This document shows positions 1 through 7,454 of a stretch of DNA of 64,000 nt, piece after piece; the first letter of the stretch is position 1; every line of letters begins with the position of its first letter. Position numbers and translations under genes: made by a program. Source of the stretch: Azophilus sp965220425 (GTDB lineage Bacteria > Pseudomonadota > Gammaproteobacteria > Pseudomonadales > Azotimanducaceae). Location: the NCBI GenBank assembly GCA_965220425.1, contig OZ244830.1:3224001-3288000 (forward strand), written 5' to 3'. The notes below the pieces were generated by a model that saw nothing but the letters and a program-made list of their open reading frames with translations, was not told the DNA's origin and made no database searches.

Positions 1-78
1 CGCGAGCTTCTGGGCTTGTTCGGCAAACTCGAGTGGGACGACGGCTTCGACTACAAACGTGAGCGCGGCCGGCGGTGA
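1..78 (+). CDS. VapB-type antitoxin, C-terminal end only
   Basis: The window opens inside a reading frame of 25 codons ending in TGA at 76-78. Its residues (LLGLFGKLEWDDGFDYKRER) resemble the toxin-binding tail of VapB antitoxins, where a short aromatic and basic C-terminus wraps the PIN-domain toxin. The stop overlaps the GTG start of the vapC-like gene by 4 bases, the usual vapBC arrangement with translational coupling. The DNA-binding N-terminal part lies outside the window. Confidence 0.6.
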   Translation, partial: RELLGLFGKLEWDDGFDYKRERGRR

Positions 79-476
79 GTCTCTTCGTGGACACCAGCGT
101 CTGGTCACTCGCACTGCGGCGCGACGCACCGCCGGATGTTACCGAGGTGCGGCGCTTGAGGGACGCGTTGAGCGCCGACGAGCCAATCCTGTCGACAGGA
201 ATCGTGTTGCAGGAGTTGTTGCAGGGCTATACCGGGGCAAGAGCGGTGAGGGAGATCGTTCAGCGGTTCCAAGCGCTTCCCACGATCTCGCCGACGCTGG
301 ACGATCACATCGGGGCTGCGCGTCTGCGCACTGAGTGTCGGCGTCACGGCATCCAAATTGGGACCATCGACGCGTTGCTCGCGCAGCTATGCATTGCTCG
401 CGAGTGCGTCATGCTATCGACCGACCAAGACTTCGCGCTTGTCGCCGAGCGCTCGCCGCTTCGGCTTTGGCAGTGA
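75..476 (+). CDS. vapC: VapC-like PIN-domain toxin (ribonuclease)
   Basis: Protein of 133 residues starting at GTG 75. It begins with the PIN signature MSLFVDTSVW. The acidic residues expected for the metal site are present: D6, E47, D99 (in GTIDALLA) and the D117/D119 pair in TDQDF. VapC toxins are Mg-dependent endoribonucleases that cleave tRNA or rRNA when freed from VapB. The 4-base overlap with the preceding antitoxin frame supports a bicistronic TA operon. The length is normal for the family and no defect is visible. Confidence 0.88.
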   Translation: MSLFVDTSVWSLALRRDAPPDVTEVRRLRDALSADEPILSTGIVLQELLQGYTGARAVREIVQRFQALPTISPTLDDHIGAARLRTECRRHGIQIGTIDALLAQLCIARECVMLSTDQDFALVAERSPLRLWQ

Positions 477-535
477 ATCGGCGAGGGTTTGGGCGCCGAT
501 CGGCTCGCTGACTCATTGATCTTCCGGGATCGTTG

Positions 536-630
536 GGGCCGCGGCCACTCCGTAACCGGGGAACGACAGCCGGCTCACGTCTCCCGGCGTGTCGTCGCCC
601 ATATAGGCTGCCGTGTCGGGCCAGCGCTCG
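536..630 (-). pseudogene. Duplicated fragment of the cyclase-family gene
   Basis: These 95 bases match 6150-6244, inside the intact cyclase gene on the same strand, with only a couple of differences (for example GGCTCACGTC against GGCTCGTGTC). The fragment encodes residues such as ERWPDTAAYMGDDTPGDVSR on the minus strand. Flanking sequence on both sides differs from the intact gene, so it is a stranded internal piece left by duplication or recombination. The rest of 477-822 holds no gene I recognise. Confidence 0.85.
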
Positions 631-822
631 ATTTGACGATTCCGTTCGGGCGAGCGAGAGCTGGGCGGGCAGATCACCGGCGGCTCGTAGCCCGCCTGTC
701 GGCATGCGCTTTCGATCCGCACTCTCATTGCTGCATTGGATAGGTGACGGAAGTTCCATGTCACCGGAAACTCGACGCCGTTGGTCACGGCAATAGCGAT
801 ATGTGATGTCTGCGCGCAGAAT

Positions 823-847
823 TATGCTACGATTCGTGTACACAATC
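823..847 (+). promoter_or_regulatory. Putative promoter -10 and palindromic operator of the 862 TA operon
   Basis: A -10-like TATGCT (823-828) is followed by a near-perfect palindrome GATTCGTGTACACAATC (831-847) ending 14 bases before the antitoxin ATG. Type II antitoxins commonly repress their own operon through such a palindrome. No convincing -35 box was found. Assignment rests on position and symmetry only. Confidence 0.4.
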
Positions 848-861
848 ATAGGGGCGATCAC

Positions 862-1194
862 ATGGGTTTGCCTACCTCATTCAGCATTCGAGACCTGAGG
901 CAGCGTTCCGCCGAACTGCTCCGGAATGCCGAGGACGGGCGGCTGGCGATCGTCACCAAGCACGGGCGGCCAACCATCCTCGCCGTTCCCTTCGACGACC
1001 GCCTTCTCGATGTCGGCGTGCATCGGTCACTCGCGCTGCAACTGTTCGAACAACGCCAGTTGACTCTGTCGCAAGCCGCTAAGGTGGCCGACCTGAGTGT
1101 GGAAGATTTCATGGACCTGCTCGGCAAGGCCGGCGTGGCGGCGGTGGACTACCCGCCATCGGAACTGGAAGACGAGTTACATAACGCCCTGTGA
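862..1194 (+). CDS. UPF0175-type antitoxin with Phd/YefM-like N-terminus
   Basis: Protein of 110 residues from ATG 862. The N-terminal part (FSIRDLRQRSAELLRNAEDG ... HGRPTILAVPF) resembles Phd/YefM-type antitoxin DNA-binding folds. The C-terminal part (LFEQRQLTLSQAAKVADLSVEDFMDLLGKAG) is typical of UPF0175, a small family paired with DUF3368 PIN-like toxins. The TGA (1192-1194) overlaps the downstream GTG by 4 bases. The combination of Phd-like head and UPF0175 tail is less usual than either alone. A palindrome just upstream suggests autoregulation. Confidence 0.8.
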   Translation: MGLPTSFSIRDLRQRSAELLRNAEDGRLAIVTKHGRPTILAVPFDDRLLDVGVHRSLALQLFEQRQLTLSQAAKVADLSVEDFMDLLGKAGVAAVDYPPSELEDELHNAL

Positions 1195-1739
1195 ATTATC
1201 GCGGGGAGCCTTCGGCCACGGCGAGCGGGAAGACCGTCCCCGGTATAGAACCCCCGTTCGTCGCCGATGCCGGCCCGCTGATCGCCCTGGCCAGGGTCGA
1301 GAAACTACGGTTGCTTCGCAGCCTGTTCGGCGACGGTCTCATTCCGCCGGCGGTCCACCAGGAAGTTCAGACCGGGTCGGGGCGGCCCGGGGCCACCCGG
1401 ATCGGGGAAGCGCTGTCGGCGGGCTGGTTGCGCGTCACGCCGCTCACAGACGATGCGCAAGCCGCAAGTCTTGTCCGTATTGTGGACGCGGGAGAAGCCG
1501 AAGCCATCGCCCTGTGCCTGGAACGGGAGGCGAGATTCCTCCTGATTGACGATGCCAAAGGCCGGAAGGTCGCCCAACGAGCCGGAATACTCCTGGTGGG
1601 TGTGGCGGGGGTGCTGCTTGCCGCGAAGTCACGGGGCCTGCTCGTTGCCGTGAGTCCGGTCCTCAAGGAGCTGGCGGGCGTGGGCTATCGCCTGTCCCGC
1701 CAACTCATCGACGGTGTGCGCCGCAATGCGAACGAGTGA
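1191..1739 (+). CDS. DUF3368 PIN-like toxin
   Basis: Protein of 182 residues from GTG 1191, overlapping the antitoxin stop. The PIN start motif FVADAGPLIALARV (acidic D26) and the later DAGEAEAIAL segment with two acidic residues are the hallmarks of DUF3368, a PIN-fold family predicted to be a metal-dependent RNase. The first ~22 residues before FVADAGP are variable, and a shorter protein is possible, but the 4-base overlap favours this start. With the preceding gene it forms the second PIN-based TA operon in 1.7 kb. Confidence 0.82.
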   Translation: MNYRGEPSATASGKTVPGIEPPFVADAGPLIALARVEKLRLLRSLFGDGLIPPAVHQEVQTGSGRPGATRIGEALSAGWLRVTPLTDDAQAASLVRIVDAGEAEAIALCLEREARFLLIDDAKGRKVAQRAGILLVGVAGVLLAAKSRGLLVAVSPVLKELAGVGYRLSRQLIDGVRRNANE

Positions 1740-1879
1740 GGCGGCGTTCCAGCTCTTCGCAACCATCGAAAATCCAGTCCGCGCGCGTCCGCACGGGCTC
1801 CAATCGAGCCCCTCGATCTCCGATCGTACTTGCCTCCAAGCACGTTTCGGATGGTAATGCCGAGGTCGGCATAACCATC

Positions 1880-1928
1880 CGAAACGTGGTGGTCGCGCAG
1901 TAGGGCGAAGTCAGGAGTTGTTAAGCGG
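1880..1928. repeat. Copy of a 49-bp intergenic repeat also at 5775-5823
   Basis: The stretch beginning GAAACGTGGTGG and ending GTTGTTAAGCGGG recurs at 5775-5823 with one mismatch (TGGTCGCG against TGGTTGCG). It lies in the otherwise empty 1740-1980 gap between the TA operon and the IS6 fragment. Together with the cyclase fragment at 536-630 it suggests that both loci descend from one duplicated segment later split by insertion of the TA operon. Confidence 0.8.
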
Positions 1929-1980
1929 GTCGTGTCAGACTAATTTTGATTCACCGACAGAATCTACAGTCGAAGATGCT

Positions 1981-2318
1981 CAGGCTGCTAGTTCACGCCA
2001 CTCGGCCAAAGCAGTGGCCCGAAGTTGTTTGAAGATCTGTCGGCGGTTGAGATTGCGTTGATGGTTAAAGTGGTTATAGATCGAGGAGTGAACCGCGGCG
2101 AACTTCTGCAGGGTCTTGATATCCCGGAATCGCGCCATCGCCACTTCCCGCCTTCGAAACGGGAGATGCGAGTTCTCAGCCCGGTTGTTCAGCCAGCGCC
2201 CTCTGGAACGACTATGCCCGGCGTTTCGGTGTAGCGCGTCAAGCATGATGAGCTTTCTCATCTTGATTGTCGCTGCATATTTCGGGCTCATTGACGAAAG
2301 GATCGCGTTCGGTGACAT
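1981..2318 (-). pseudogene. IS6-family transposase, C-terminal fragment
   Basis: The 112-residue minus-strand frame contains RGRWLNNRAENSHLPFRRRE, then MARFRDIKTLQKFAAVHSS and YNHFNHQRNL. These are the conserved C-terminal segments of IS6/IS26-group DDE transposases, including the last catalytic Glu in NNRAENSH. The N-terminal helix-turn-helix and the first two catalytic Asp residues are missing, and no terminal repeats are visible, so this is an inactive remnant. Confidence 0.85.
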
Positions 2319-2371
2319 CGTCCATGTGGCGGCGCCGGTTTGTGGAGACCCTTGCTGATTGCAGATCGGGC

Positions 2372-2432
2372 TTGACAGTTATCGTCCTATACTCTAAAAA
2401 ACAAAGTACACTTTATTTTAGAGAACTTTGTT
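2372..2432 (+). promoter_or_regulatory. Promoter with two interleaved palindromic operators
   Basis: TTGACA (2372-2377) is followed after 17 bases by TAAAAA (2395-2400), a plausible -35/-10 pair. Two perfect 8-base inverted repeats interleave here: CTCTAAAA (2392-2399) with TTTTAGAG (2416-2423), and AACAAAGT (2400-2407) with ACTTTGTT (2425-2432). The spacing puts equivalent half-sites about 24-25 bases apart. They cover the -10 and start region, as expected for repression. The winged-helix regulator encoded second in this transcription unit is the obvious candidate to bind here. Confidence 0.6.
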
Positions 2433-2453
2433 CGTTCACAAGAGGAGTAGAAC

Positions 2454-3026
2454 ATGACGGATGCCAAGTTGATCAAGGACGACCTCGCCTACGTTCGGGC
2501 AGCGGCGGAGCGTTCCGGTCCCGGCCATGTGCCGGGCATCTATTTCCTCTGGGCCTTGTTATGTCTGTGCGGATTCACCCTGATTGACCTGGTCGGGCCG
2601 GGGTCGAAGTGGATCGGCATATACTGGCTTTTCACCGGCCCGGTCGGTACCGCGCTCACCTATTGGTTTGCAGTGCGGGCGGGCCGGCGCACCGGTCAGA
2701 CCGATCGTCGCAAGGGAAATCGTTGGGCTGGTCACTTCCTGGGGTTCTTCGCAGCCGGTCTGCTCGGTTGCGGCCTCGCGGCGACGGGGGAGCTGAGCTG
2801 GTCCGGCCTGAGTTCGCTGTGGATTCTGTTGCTGGCGTTGACGTACTTCATGGCTGGATTGCATCTGGAGCGGCATCTGATCCCGGTTGCGTCGGCTCTC
2901 GCAGCAGGCTATGTGATTACGCTTTTCCTGCCGGACCATCGATTCACGACGGCCGGCGTACTCGTCGCCCTGGCGCTGGCCGTGCAGGGATTGCGTGGAA
3001 CCGGGAAAGGGCATGCAACGAACTGA
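2454..3026 (+). CDS. Small multi-pass membrane protein, function unknown
   Basis: Protein of 190 residues from ATG 2454, preceded by an AGAGGAG ribosome site. It has about five to six hydrophobic segments (for example GIYFLWALLCLCGFTLIDLV, LGFFAAGLLGCGLAATG, LWILLLALTYFMAGL, a helix near 150-165 and another near 168-185). It is therefore an inner-membrane protein. It overlaps the downstream winged-helix regulator by 14 bases, a layout common for membrane proteins co-transcribed with a dedicated HTH_34-type repressor. I do not recognise a specific function. Confidence 0.7.
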   Translation: MTDAKLIKDDLAYVRAAAERSGPGHVPGIYFLWALLCLCGFTLIDLVGPGSKWIGIYWLFTGPVGTALTYWFAVRAGRRTGQTDRRKGNRWAGHFLGFFAAGLLGCGLAATGELSWSGLSSLWILLLALTYFMAGLHLERHLIPVASALAAGYVITLFLPDHRFTTAGVLVALALAVQGLRGTGKGHATN

Positions 3027-3339
3027 TCCGGACGTTGGCGGGCTGGAAGAACTTGAGTCGCTCAAGGGTCTGCTCGATCATCGGATTCGGCTCGCGATCT
3101 GCATTCTGCTCGCCGAACACGACGCCATGTCGTTCAGCCGGCTCAAGCAGGTGCTCGAGGAAACCGACGGCAGCCTGGGCACGCACCTGCGCAAACTCGA
3201 GGATGGCGGGTTCCTGGCGATCGAGAAGAGTTACCGTGATCGTCGGCCGGTGACCTGGTACGAATTGACCGAGGCGGGTCGATCGAAGCTCAGAAGTCAC
3301 GTCTCCAACCTGGCGCGGTTGATCGAGCGGGCAGGCTGA
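3013..3339 (+). CDS. Winged-helix transcriptional regulator (MarR/ArsR-like, HTH_34 type)
   Basis: About 108 residues from ATG 3013; a GTG at 2995 is an alternative start. The body shows the winged-helix layout: LLDHRIRLAICILLAEHDAM (helix 1), SFSRLKQVLEETDGSLGTHL (helix-turn-helix with the SLGTHLRKLE recognition helix) and the wing KSYRDRRPVTWYELTEAG. This matches the small regulators often encoded with a membrane partner. It overlaps the preceding gene's end, and the interleaved palindromes at 2392-2432 are its likely operator. Ligand unknown. Confidence 0.8.
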   Translation: MQRTDPDVGGLEELESLKGLLDHRIRLAICILLAEHDAMSFSRLKQVLEETDGSLGTHLRKLEDGGFLAIEKSYRDRRPVTWYELTEAGRSKLRSHVSNLARLIERAG

Positions 3340-3375
3340 TACCGCGGCAATCATCACTGTTCAATTGAACGCCCC

Positions 3376-3702
3376 ATGGCGGATACTCCGCTTTCTTCAG
3401 CGGCAGGGCGGCGATCCTTGACGGACGGCATACGGATACGGGGCTTGAGCCACGTCTACGGAAGCGGCGGCGAATCCATGGCCGCCCTTGACGGGATCGA
3501 CCTGTAGATCCCCGCCGGGCAGTTCGTCTCCCTGGTCGGTGCGAGCGGCTGCGGCAAGACGACGCTGCTCGACATTCTGAGCGGGCTGCTGGAGATGCAG
3601 GCCGGCGATGTGCTGCTCAAACGTACTTGGAGACACGTACGATTGGATGTCGAGTGGCTCGGTGGCTCGATCGGAGCCTGTGCCCTGTACCCACGGGCGT
3701 AG
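3376..3702 (+). pseudogene. Truncated ABC transporter ATPase with in-frame stop
   Basis: From ATG 3376 the frame reads GLSHVYGSGG, MAALDGIDL, then a TAG stop at 3505-3507, then IPAGQFVSLVGASGCGKTTL and LDILSGLLEMQAGDVLL. This is the N-terminal third of an ABC ATPase of the nitrate/taurine type with an intact Walker A (GASGCGKTT). Homology stops at about 3630, before the Q-loop, signature and Walker B. Premature stop and truncation show it is dead. The 3703-4057 stretch downstream contains only an unrecognised 69-codon frame (3715-3924). Confidence 0.85.
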
Positions 3703-4057
3703 ACTGAGATTCCGATGGTTGCGAAAGGGCTGCTTGAAGCGAACGAGCGCATGCCGAATACGTTTCAAGCCCTCCGCCTCATGGAGCAGGCTTGGGATGA
3801 GGGGGCGATGCCGGTGCCGACAGGGTTCGGGAACAATTGGAACGCGCGGAGGACTTGGGCGTTTCGGGGGTTCGCAGTTATCTCCTCGCTGGTCGATTCA
3901 CCCTGCCGGGTGCCCAACCCCTGAGGTGATGGGGCAGTTCACCCAGCGGGCCAAGGAATGCCTGATCTGAACTGGCCGCAAGAGCATTTAACCCGTTTTC
4001 TCGCTTTGTTGGGTATATTAAGAAGAATTCTTGTTCGCTAAGGGAATTTCCCGCGAC

Positions 4058-5581
4058 ATGCCCCAGCTTACAGAAGTTTCGAGCCACCAGAGACGAGCCG
4101 CCGGATACGCGGCGCTCGTCGCACATTACGGTCTCGACGTTATTCCGAACTGGCATTCATCCTGGGTGTTAAGGCGTGGCGTCCATCAGCGAACGGTCCT
4201 GCCCGAAGGCGTTGAAGAAGCGTACCCAGCCACTTATTGGCCCGGCGACCCTATGGGCGACCATCTGACGTTCGCGCTCAAGTACGACGGTACGAATCTC
4301 GGTATATTGGCCGCACTGTTCCGCACGGTGCCGCAGGCCGACATTCTGGCCTTTGTCGCATCCCGACCTACCGGCAAGTACGCTCGTCGGATTTGGTTTC
4401 TGTATGAATTCCTCACGGGCAGGATGTTGCCGCTCGACGACTTGCCGCGCGTGGGCAGCTACGTCGATCTGCTGGACTCGAAAGCCTACTACACAACGAC
4501 GCCGAGCCGTCGGGCCCAACGCCAGCGGATTAACGACAATCTCTTAGGCGGCAGCCGATTCTGTCCAACTGTTCGCCGCACGGACGTGCTTCGACAGCAT
4601 GAATCCGCCGATCTGCCGCAAAAGTGCCGCAGAGTTGTTGCTGCATACCCAAGCTCGCTGCTCAGACGTGCGATTGGGTACCTCTACGAGAAGGAAACCA
4701 GATCTTCGTTCGAAATCGAACGCGAGGCCATCGATTCGAGTCGGACGGAGCGGTTCGTGGCGCTGCTGAAGGCTGCGGAGCAGCAGGACTACTGTCAGCG
4801 CGATGCCCTGATCGACCTTCAGAACCGCATCGTGGACGTGCGCTTTCGGGACGACGACTATCGACAGACTCAGAATTACGTCGGCCAGTCGGTGGCGCTA
4901 GATAGAGAGTTCGTCCAGTTCGTGGGCGCACGACCTTCGGACTTGGACGACCTGATGACGGGGTTGATCGACTCCCATCGGTGCATGGAAACGGGCAACG
5001 TGCCCGCGGCAATCCATGCCGCGGCCATCGCCTACGGGTTCGTCATCCTGCATCCGTTCGAGGACGGCAACGGGCGCATCCATAGGTTCCTGATCCACAA
5101 CATCCTCGCCCGTCGAGGTTTCACGCCGGCGGGCCTTATCTTTCCGGTGTCCGCAGCCATGCTGAGCAGCCCGGAAGACTACGATGCCTCCTTGGAGGCA
5201 TTCTCTAAGCGCCTCATGCCTTTGGTGGACTACACTCTGGACGGTGCAGGTCGCCTGACCGTTCACAACGAAACCGAGCCTTGGTACCGCTGCATCGATT
5301 TCACAGCGCAGGCGGAGGCGCTGTTCGACTTCCTTTCGCTGACGATCGACCGAGAGCTTGAGCCCGAGCTCGCGTTCCTCGCAAGTTACGATGCGGCGAA
5401 GGCCGCCATCCAAGACATTGTGGACATGCCTGATCAGCGAATTGACCTGTTTGTTCGCTTCTGCCGACAGAACCACGGCCAACTTTCAGTGAGCAAACGT
5501 AAAAGCCACTTCACCATGCTCTCTGATGCGGAAATCGCTGCTATGGAGCAGGCCGTGCAATCAGCCTGGCGGCAGGGCTAG
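4058..5581 (+). CDS. Fic-family protein (predicted AMP transferase)
   Basis: Protein of 507 residues from ATG 4058; an in-frame TTG at 4031 would add nine. The Fic core motif HPFEDGNGRIHR (from residue 332) has the catalytic His and the phosphate-binding GNGR intact. An inhibitory-helix-like segment SSFEIERE lies near residue 216, upstream of the Fic motif, as in class II self-inhibited Fic enzymes, although Arg replaces the usual Gly/Asn after the Glu. Such proteins transfer AMP from ATP to hydroxyls on target proteins. The long N-terminal region resembles the Fic_N-type extensions. It stands alone with no antitoxin beside it. Confidence 0.85.
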   Translation: MPQLTEVSSHQRRAAGYAALVAHYGLDVIPNWHSSWVLRRGVHQRTVLPEGVEEAYPATYWPGDPMGDHLTFALKYDGTNLGILAALFRTVPQADILAFVASRPTGKYARRIWFLYEFLTGRMLPLDDLPRVGSYVDLLDSKAYYTTTPSRRAQRQRINDNLLGGSRFCPTVRRTDVLRQHESADLPQKCRRVVAAYPSSLLRRAIGYLYEKETRSSFEIEREAIDSSRTERFVALLKAAEQQDYCQRDALIDLQNRIVDVRFRDDDYRQTQNYVGQSVALDREFVQFVGARPSDLDDLMTGLIDSHRCMETGNVPAAIHAAAIAYGFVILHPFEDGNGRIHRFLIHNILARRGFTPAGLIFPVSAAMLSSPEDYDASLEAFSKRLMPLVDYTLDGAGRLTVHNETEPWYRCIDFTAQAEALFDFLSLTIDRELEPELAFLASYDAAKAAIQDIVDMPDQRIDLFVRFCRQNHGQLSVSKRKSHFTMLSDAEIAAMEQAVQSAWRQG

Positions 5582-5714
5582 CTTCCTGGGACACTTTCAG
5601 CCCGCAAAGTCCGCCCGACAGGGTCCTGCGCACATCGCCTCACGGGTTCTGGTCCCAATCCGGGTCGGCGCTCAGCTCAGTTCACTGACGGCACGGTAGG
5701 CCTCATCGATGGCC

Positions 5715-5823
5715 GCGCATAGGAAGAATAAACGCCCGAAACGTGGTGGTTGCGCATAGGAAGAATAAACGCCCGAAACGTGGTGGTTGCGCAGTAGGGC
5801 GAAGTCAGGAGTTGTTAAGCGGG
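5715..5823. repeat. 37-bp tandem duplication plus dispersed 49-bp repeat
   Basis: Two perfect 37-bp units, each starting GCGCATAGGAAGAATAAACG, abut at 5715-5751 and 5752-5788. They run into the repeat shared with 1880-1928 (5775-5823). A degenerate relative (GCGCATAGGCAGTATAGGCG) lies at 6790-6838 upstream of the cyclase gene. The 5582-5898 gap holds no gene I can see. The units abut with no spacer, so this is not a CRISPR array. Confidence 0.85.
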
Positions 5824-5898
5824 GACGCCCGTGAAGTCCGGGCAACCATTGTCGTCAGCACGGCGCGACGCAACCACACGCGCCCGTGGCGGCGCCGG

Positions 5899-6693
5899 CT
5901 ACGGCGATTCGCGGGGCGCCAGCGCGACGGCCCGCATCGGTGCACCGGAGCCACCCTCGATCTTTATCGGCAGCGCAAACACGGTGAAGCCCCTCGGCGG
6001 AAGCCGGTCGAGGCCCGTCAGGTTCTCCAGGGCGCCGACGTTGCGCGCTGCCGCGAGTACGTGGACCGCGAAATCCCGAGACGGCCCATGGTCGATCGAC
6101 GCCGTGTCGATGCCCAGAACAGCGACGCCTCTCTGCTCGACGAGCAGCCGGGCCGCGGCCACTCCGTAACCGGGGAACGACAGCCGGCTCGTGTCTCCCG
6201 GCGTGTCGTCGCCCATATAGGCTGCCGTGTCGGGCCAGCGCTCGCTCCAGCCGGTCCGCAGGAGCACGATCATGCCGGCTTCGATTTCCCCATGACGCGC
6301 CTCGAAGTCGAGCACGTCTTCGACCCTGAGCCGGTAATTGGGATCCCCGGCTGCCTGTGCGGAAACATCGATGGTGACCGCGGGTGCAATCACGTTTTCC
6401 AGAGGCACGTCGTGGACCGGCGCACCGCTGGCGGAGAAATGGATGGGCGCGTCGAAATGGGTGCCGCCGTGCTCGGGCGTGCACAGCGCGTAGGCGGAGT
6501 AGAACCATCCGCCCGGCGTCTCGCCGTAGGCAAGCTCCGTCAATTCGAATTTCGACGGCGAGGTCGGCCAGTAGATCGTCTCCGCGTTATAGGCATGCGT
6601 GAGATCGACGATCCGGTAGTTCGAGAGTTCGAGACTCGAAACCGGGCTTGAGACGGCGAGAAGAAAGGCCGCGGCCGAGGTGATTCTGGACAT
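5899..6693 (-). CDS. Secreted cyclase-family metal hydrolase (kynurenine formamidase-like)
   Basis: Protein of 264 residues. The start chosen is ATG 6691-6693 because it gives a signal peptide (MSRITSAAAFLLAVSSPVSS) and has a GAGGAT ribosome site. The family signature HGGTHFDAPIHF (residues 75-86) carries the metal-binding His and Asp residues of the cyclase/KynB fold, which hydrolyses amide or ester bonds. Later segments (GMIVLLRTGWSERW, SFPGYGVAAA, VLGIDTASIDHG) also fit. The protein is probably periplasmic. It is divergent from the iorAB-like genes. Part of it is duplicated at 536-630. Substrate unknown. Confidence 0.87.
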   Translation of the reverse strand: MSRITSAAAFLLAVSSPVSSLELSNYRIVDLTHAYNAETIYWPTSPSKFELTELAYGETPGGWFYSAYALCTPEHGGTHFDAPIHFSASGAPVHDVPLENVIAPAVTIDVSAQAAGDPNYRLRVEDVLDFEARHGEIEAGMIVLLRTGWSERWPDTAAYMGDDTPGDTSRLSFPGYGVAAARLLVEQRGVAVLGIDTASIDHGPSRDFAVHVLAAARNVGALENLTGLDRLPPRGFTVFALPIKIEGGSGAPMRAVALAPRESP

Positions 6694-6974
6694 GTTCCGG
6701 ATCCTCATTTTTGCTGCCCGCGCGGACCGGGAACCGCGCGATGCGTCACGTTGCAGTAGTGTAGACGACCGTCCCCGGCCAGCCCACTTGCGCATAGGCA
6801 GTATAGGCGCCCGAAACGCGGTGGTTGCGAAACAGGGCGACCTCGGCCGCGCCAGGCATCCGAGCCACGCAGTCAGCCGCAAGGCGTAGCATCGGAGCGA
6901 ACACCTTCCACCCCTGATTCACGGCATCTTTGCGGCTACAATTGCATTCGAACCTCGAAGGAAGGAACGATCGG

Positions 6975-7454
6975 ATGCGACTCAACGTGAACGGCAAGGA
7001 GCATCGTCTTACGGGCATCGACTCCTCGGCGCCGCTTCTGTGGGTGTTGCGCGACGAGTTGGGCCTGGTGGGGACCAAGTTCGGCTGCGGCATCAGCCAG
7101 TGCGGGGCCTGCACGGTGCTCGTGGACGGCAATCCCGTGCGGTCCTGTTCCTATCCGGCCGCCGCCGCGATCGAGGCGGAAGTGACCACCATCGAGGGCC
7201 TCGCGGGACCGAACGGCGAACTGAACGCCGTGCAACAGGCCTGGGTCGACCTCGATGTCGCCCAGTGCGGCTATTGCCAGGCAGGCCAGATACTCACGGC
7301 CGAAGCCCTGCTGCGGTCGAATCCCGACCCGGGCGATGCGGACATCGACCGGGCGATGGCGCCGAATCTCTGCCGCTGCGGAACTTATCTGCGTATCCGG
7401 CAGGCGATCGAGACGGCCGCGGCGAGCCGCCGCAGCCGGGGAGGGCAGTCATGA
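6975..7454 (+). CDS. iorA: Isoquinoline 1-oxidoreductase alpha-type [2Fe-2S] subunit
   Basis: Protein of 159 residues from ATG 6975 with a GGAAGGAAC ribosome site; an upstream in-frame ATG at 6930 is less likely. The plant-type cluster ligands are C38, C43, C46 and C58; the second cluster ligands are C98, C101, C133 and C135. This two-cluster small subunit passes electrons from the molybdopterin subunit to an acceptor. Its TGA overlaps the next ATG by 4 bases, so the two subunits are translationally coupled. The real substrate could be another N-heterocycle or aldehyde. Confidence 0.9.
   Translation: MRLNVNGKEHRLTGIDSSAPLLWVLRDELGLVGTKFGCGISQCGACTVLVDGNPVRSCSYPAAAAIEAEVTTIEGLAGPNGELNAVQQAWVDLDVAQCGYCQAGQILTAEALLRSNPDPGDADIDRAMAPNLCRCGTYLRIRQAIETAAASRRSRGGQS

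Noticed and set aside
59..334. Alternative frame overlapping vapC
   Set aside because: Arg-rich low-complexity shadow; the PIN motifs are in the 75-476 frame.
3715..3924. 69-codon frame after the dead ABC ATPase fragment
   Set aside because: No recognisable motif, no ribosome site and it lies in a degraded region; not supported as a gene.
5715..5788. Possible CRISPR-like repeat
   Set aside because: Only two abutting 37-bp units with no spacers and no cas genes; it is a simple tandem duplication.
7040..7450. A 137-codon N-terminal extension of iorB overlapping iorA
   Set aside because: The extension is iorA read in another frame; ATG 7451 overlaps the iorA stop and is followed by a Tat signal.
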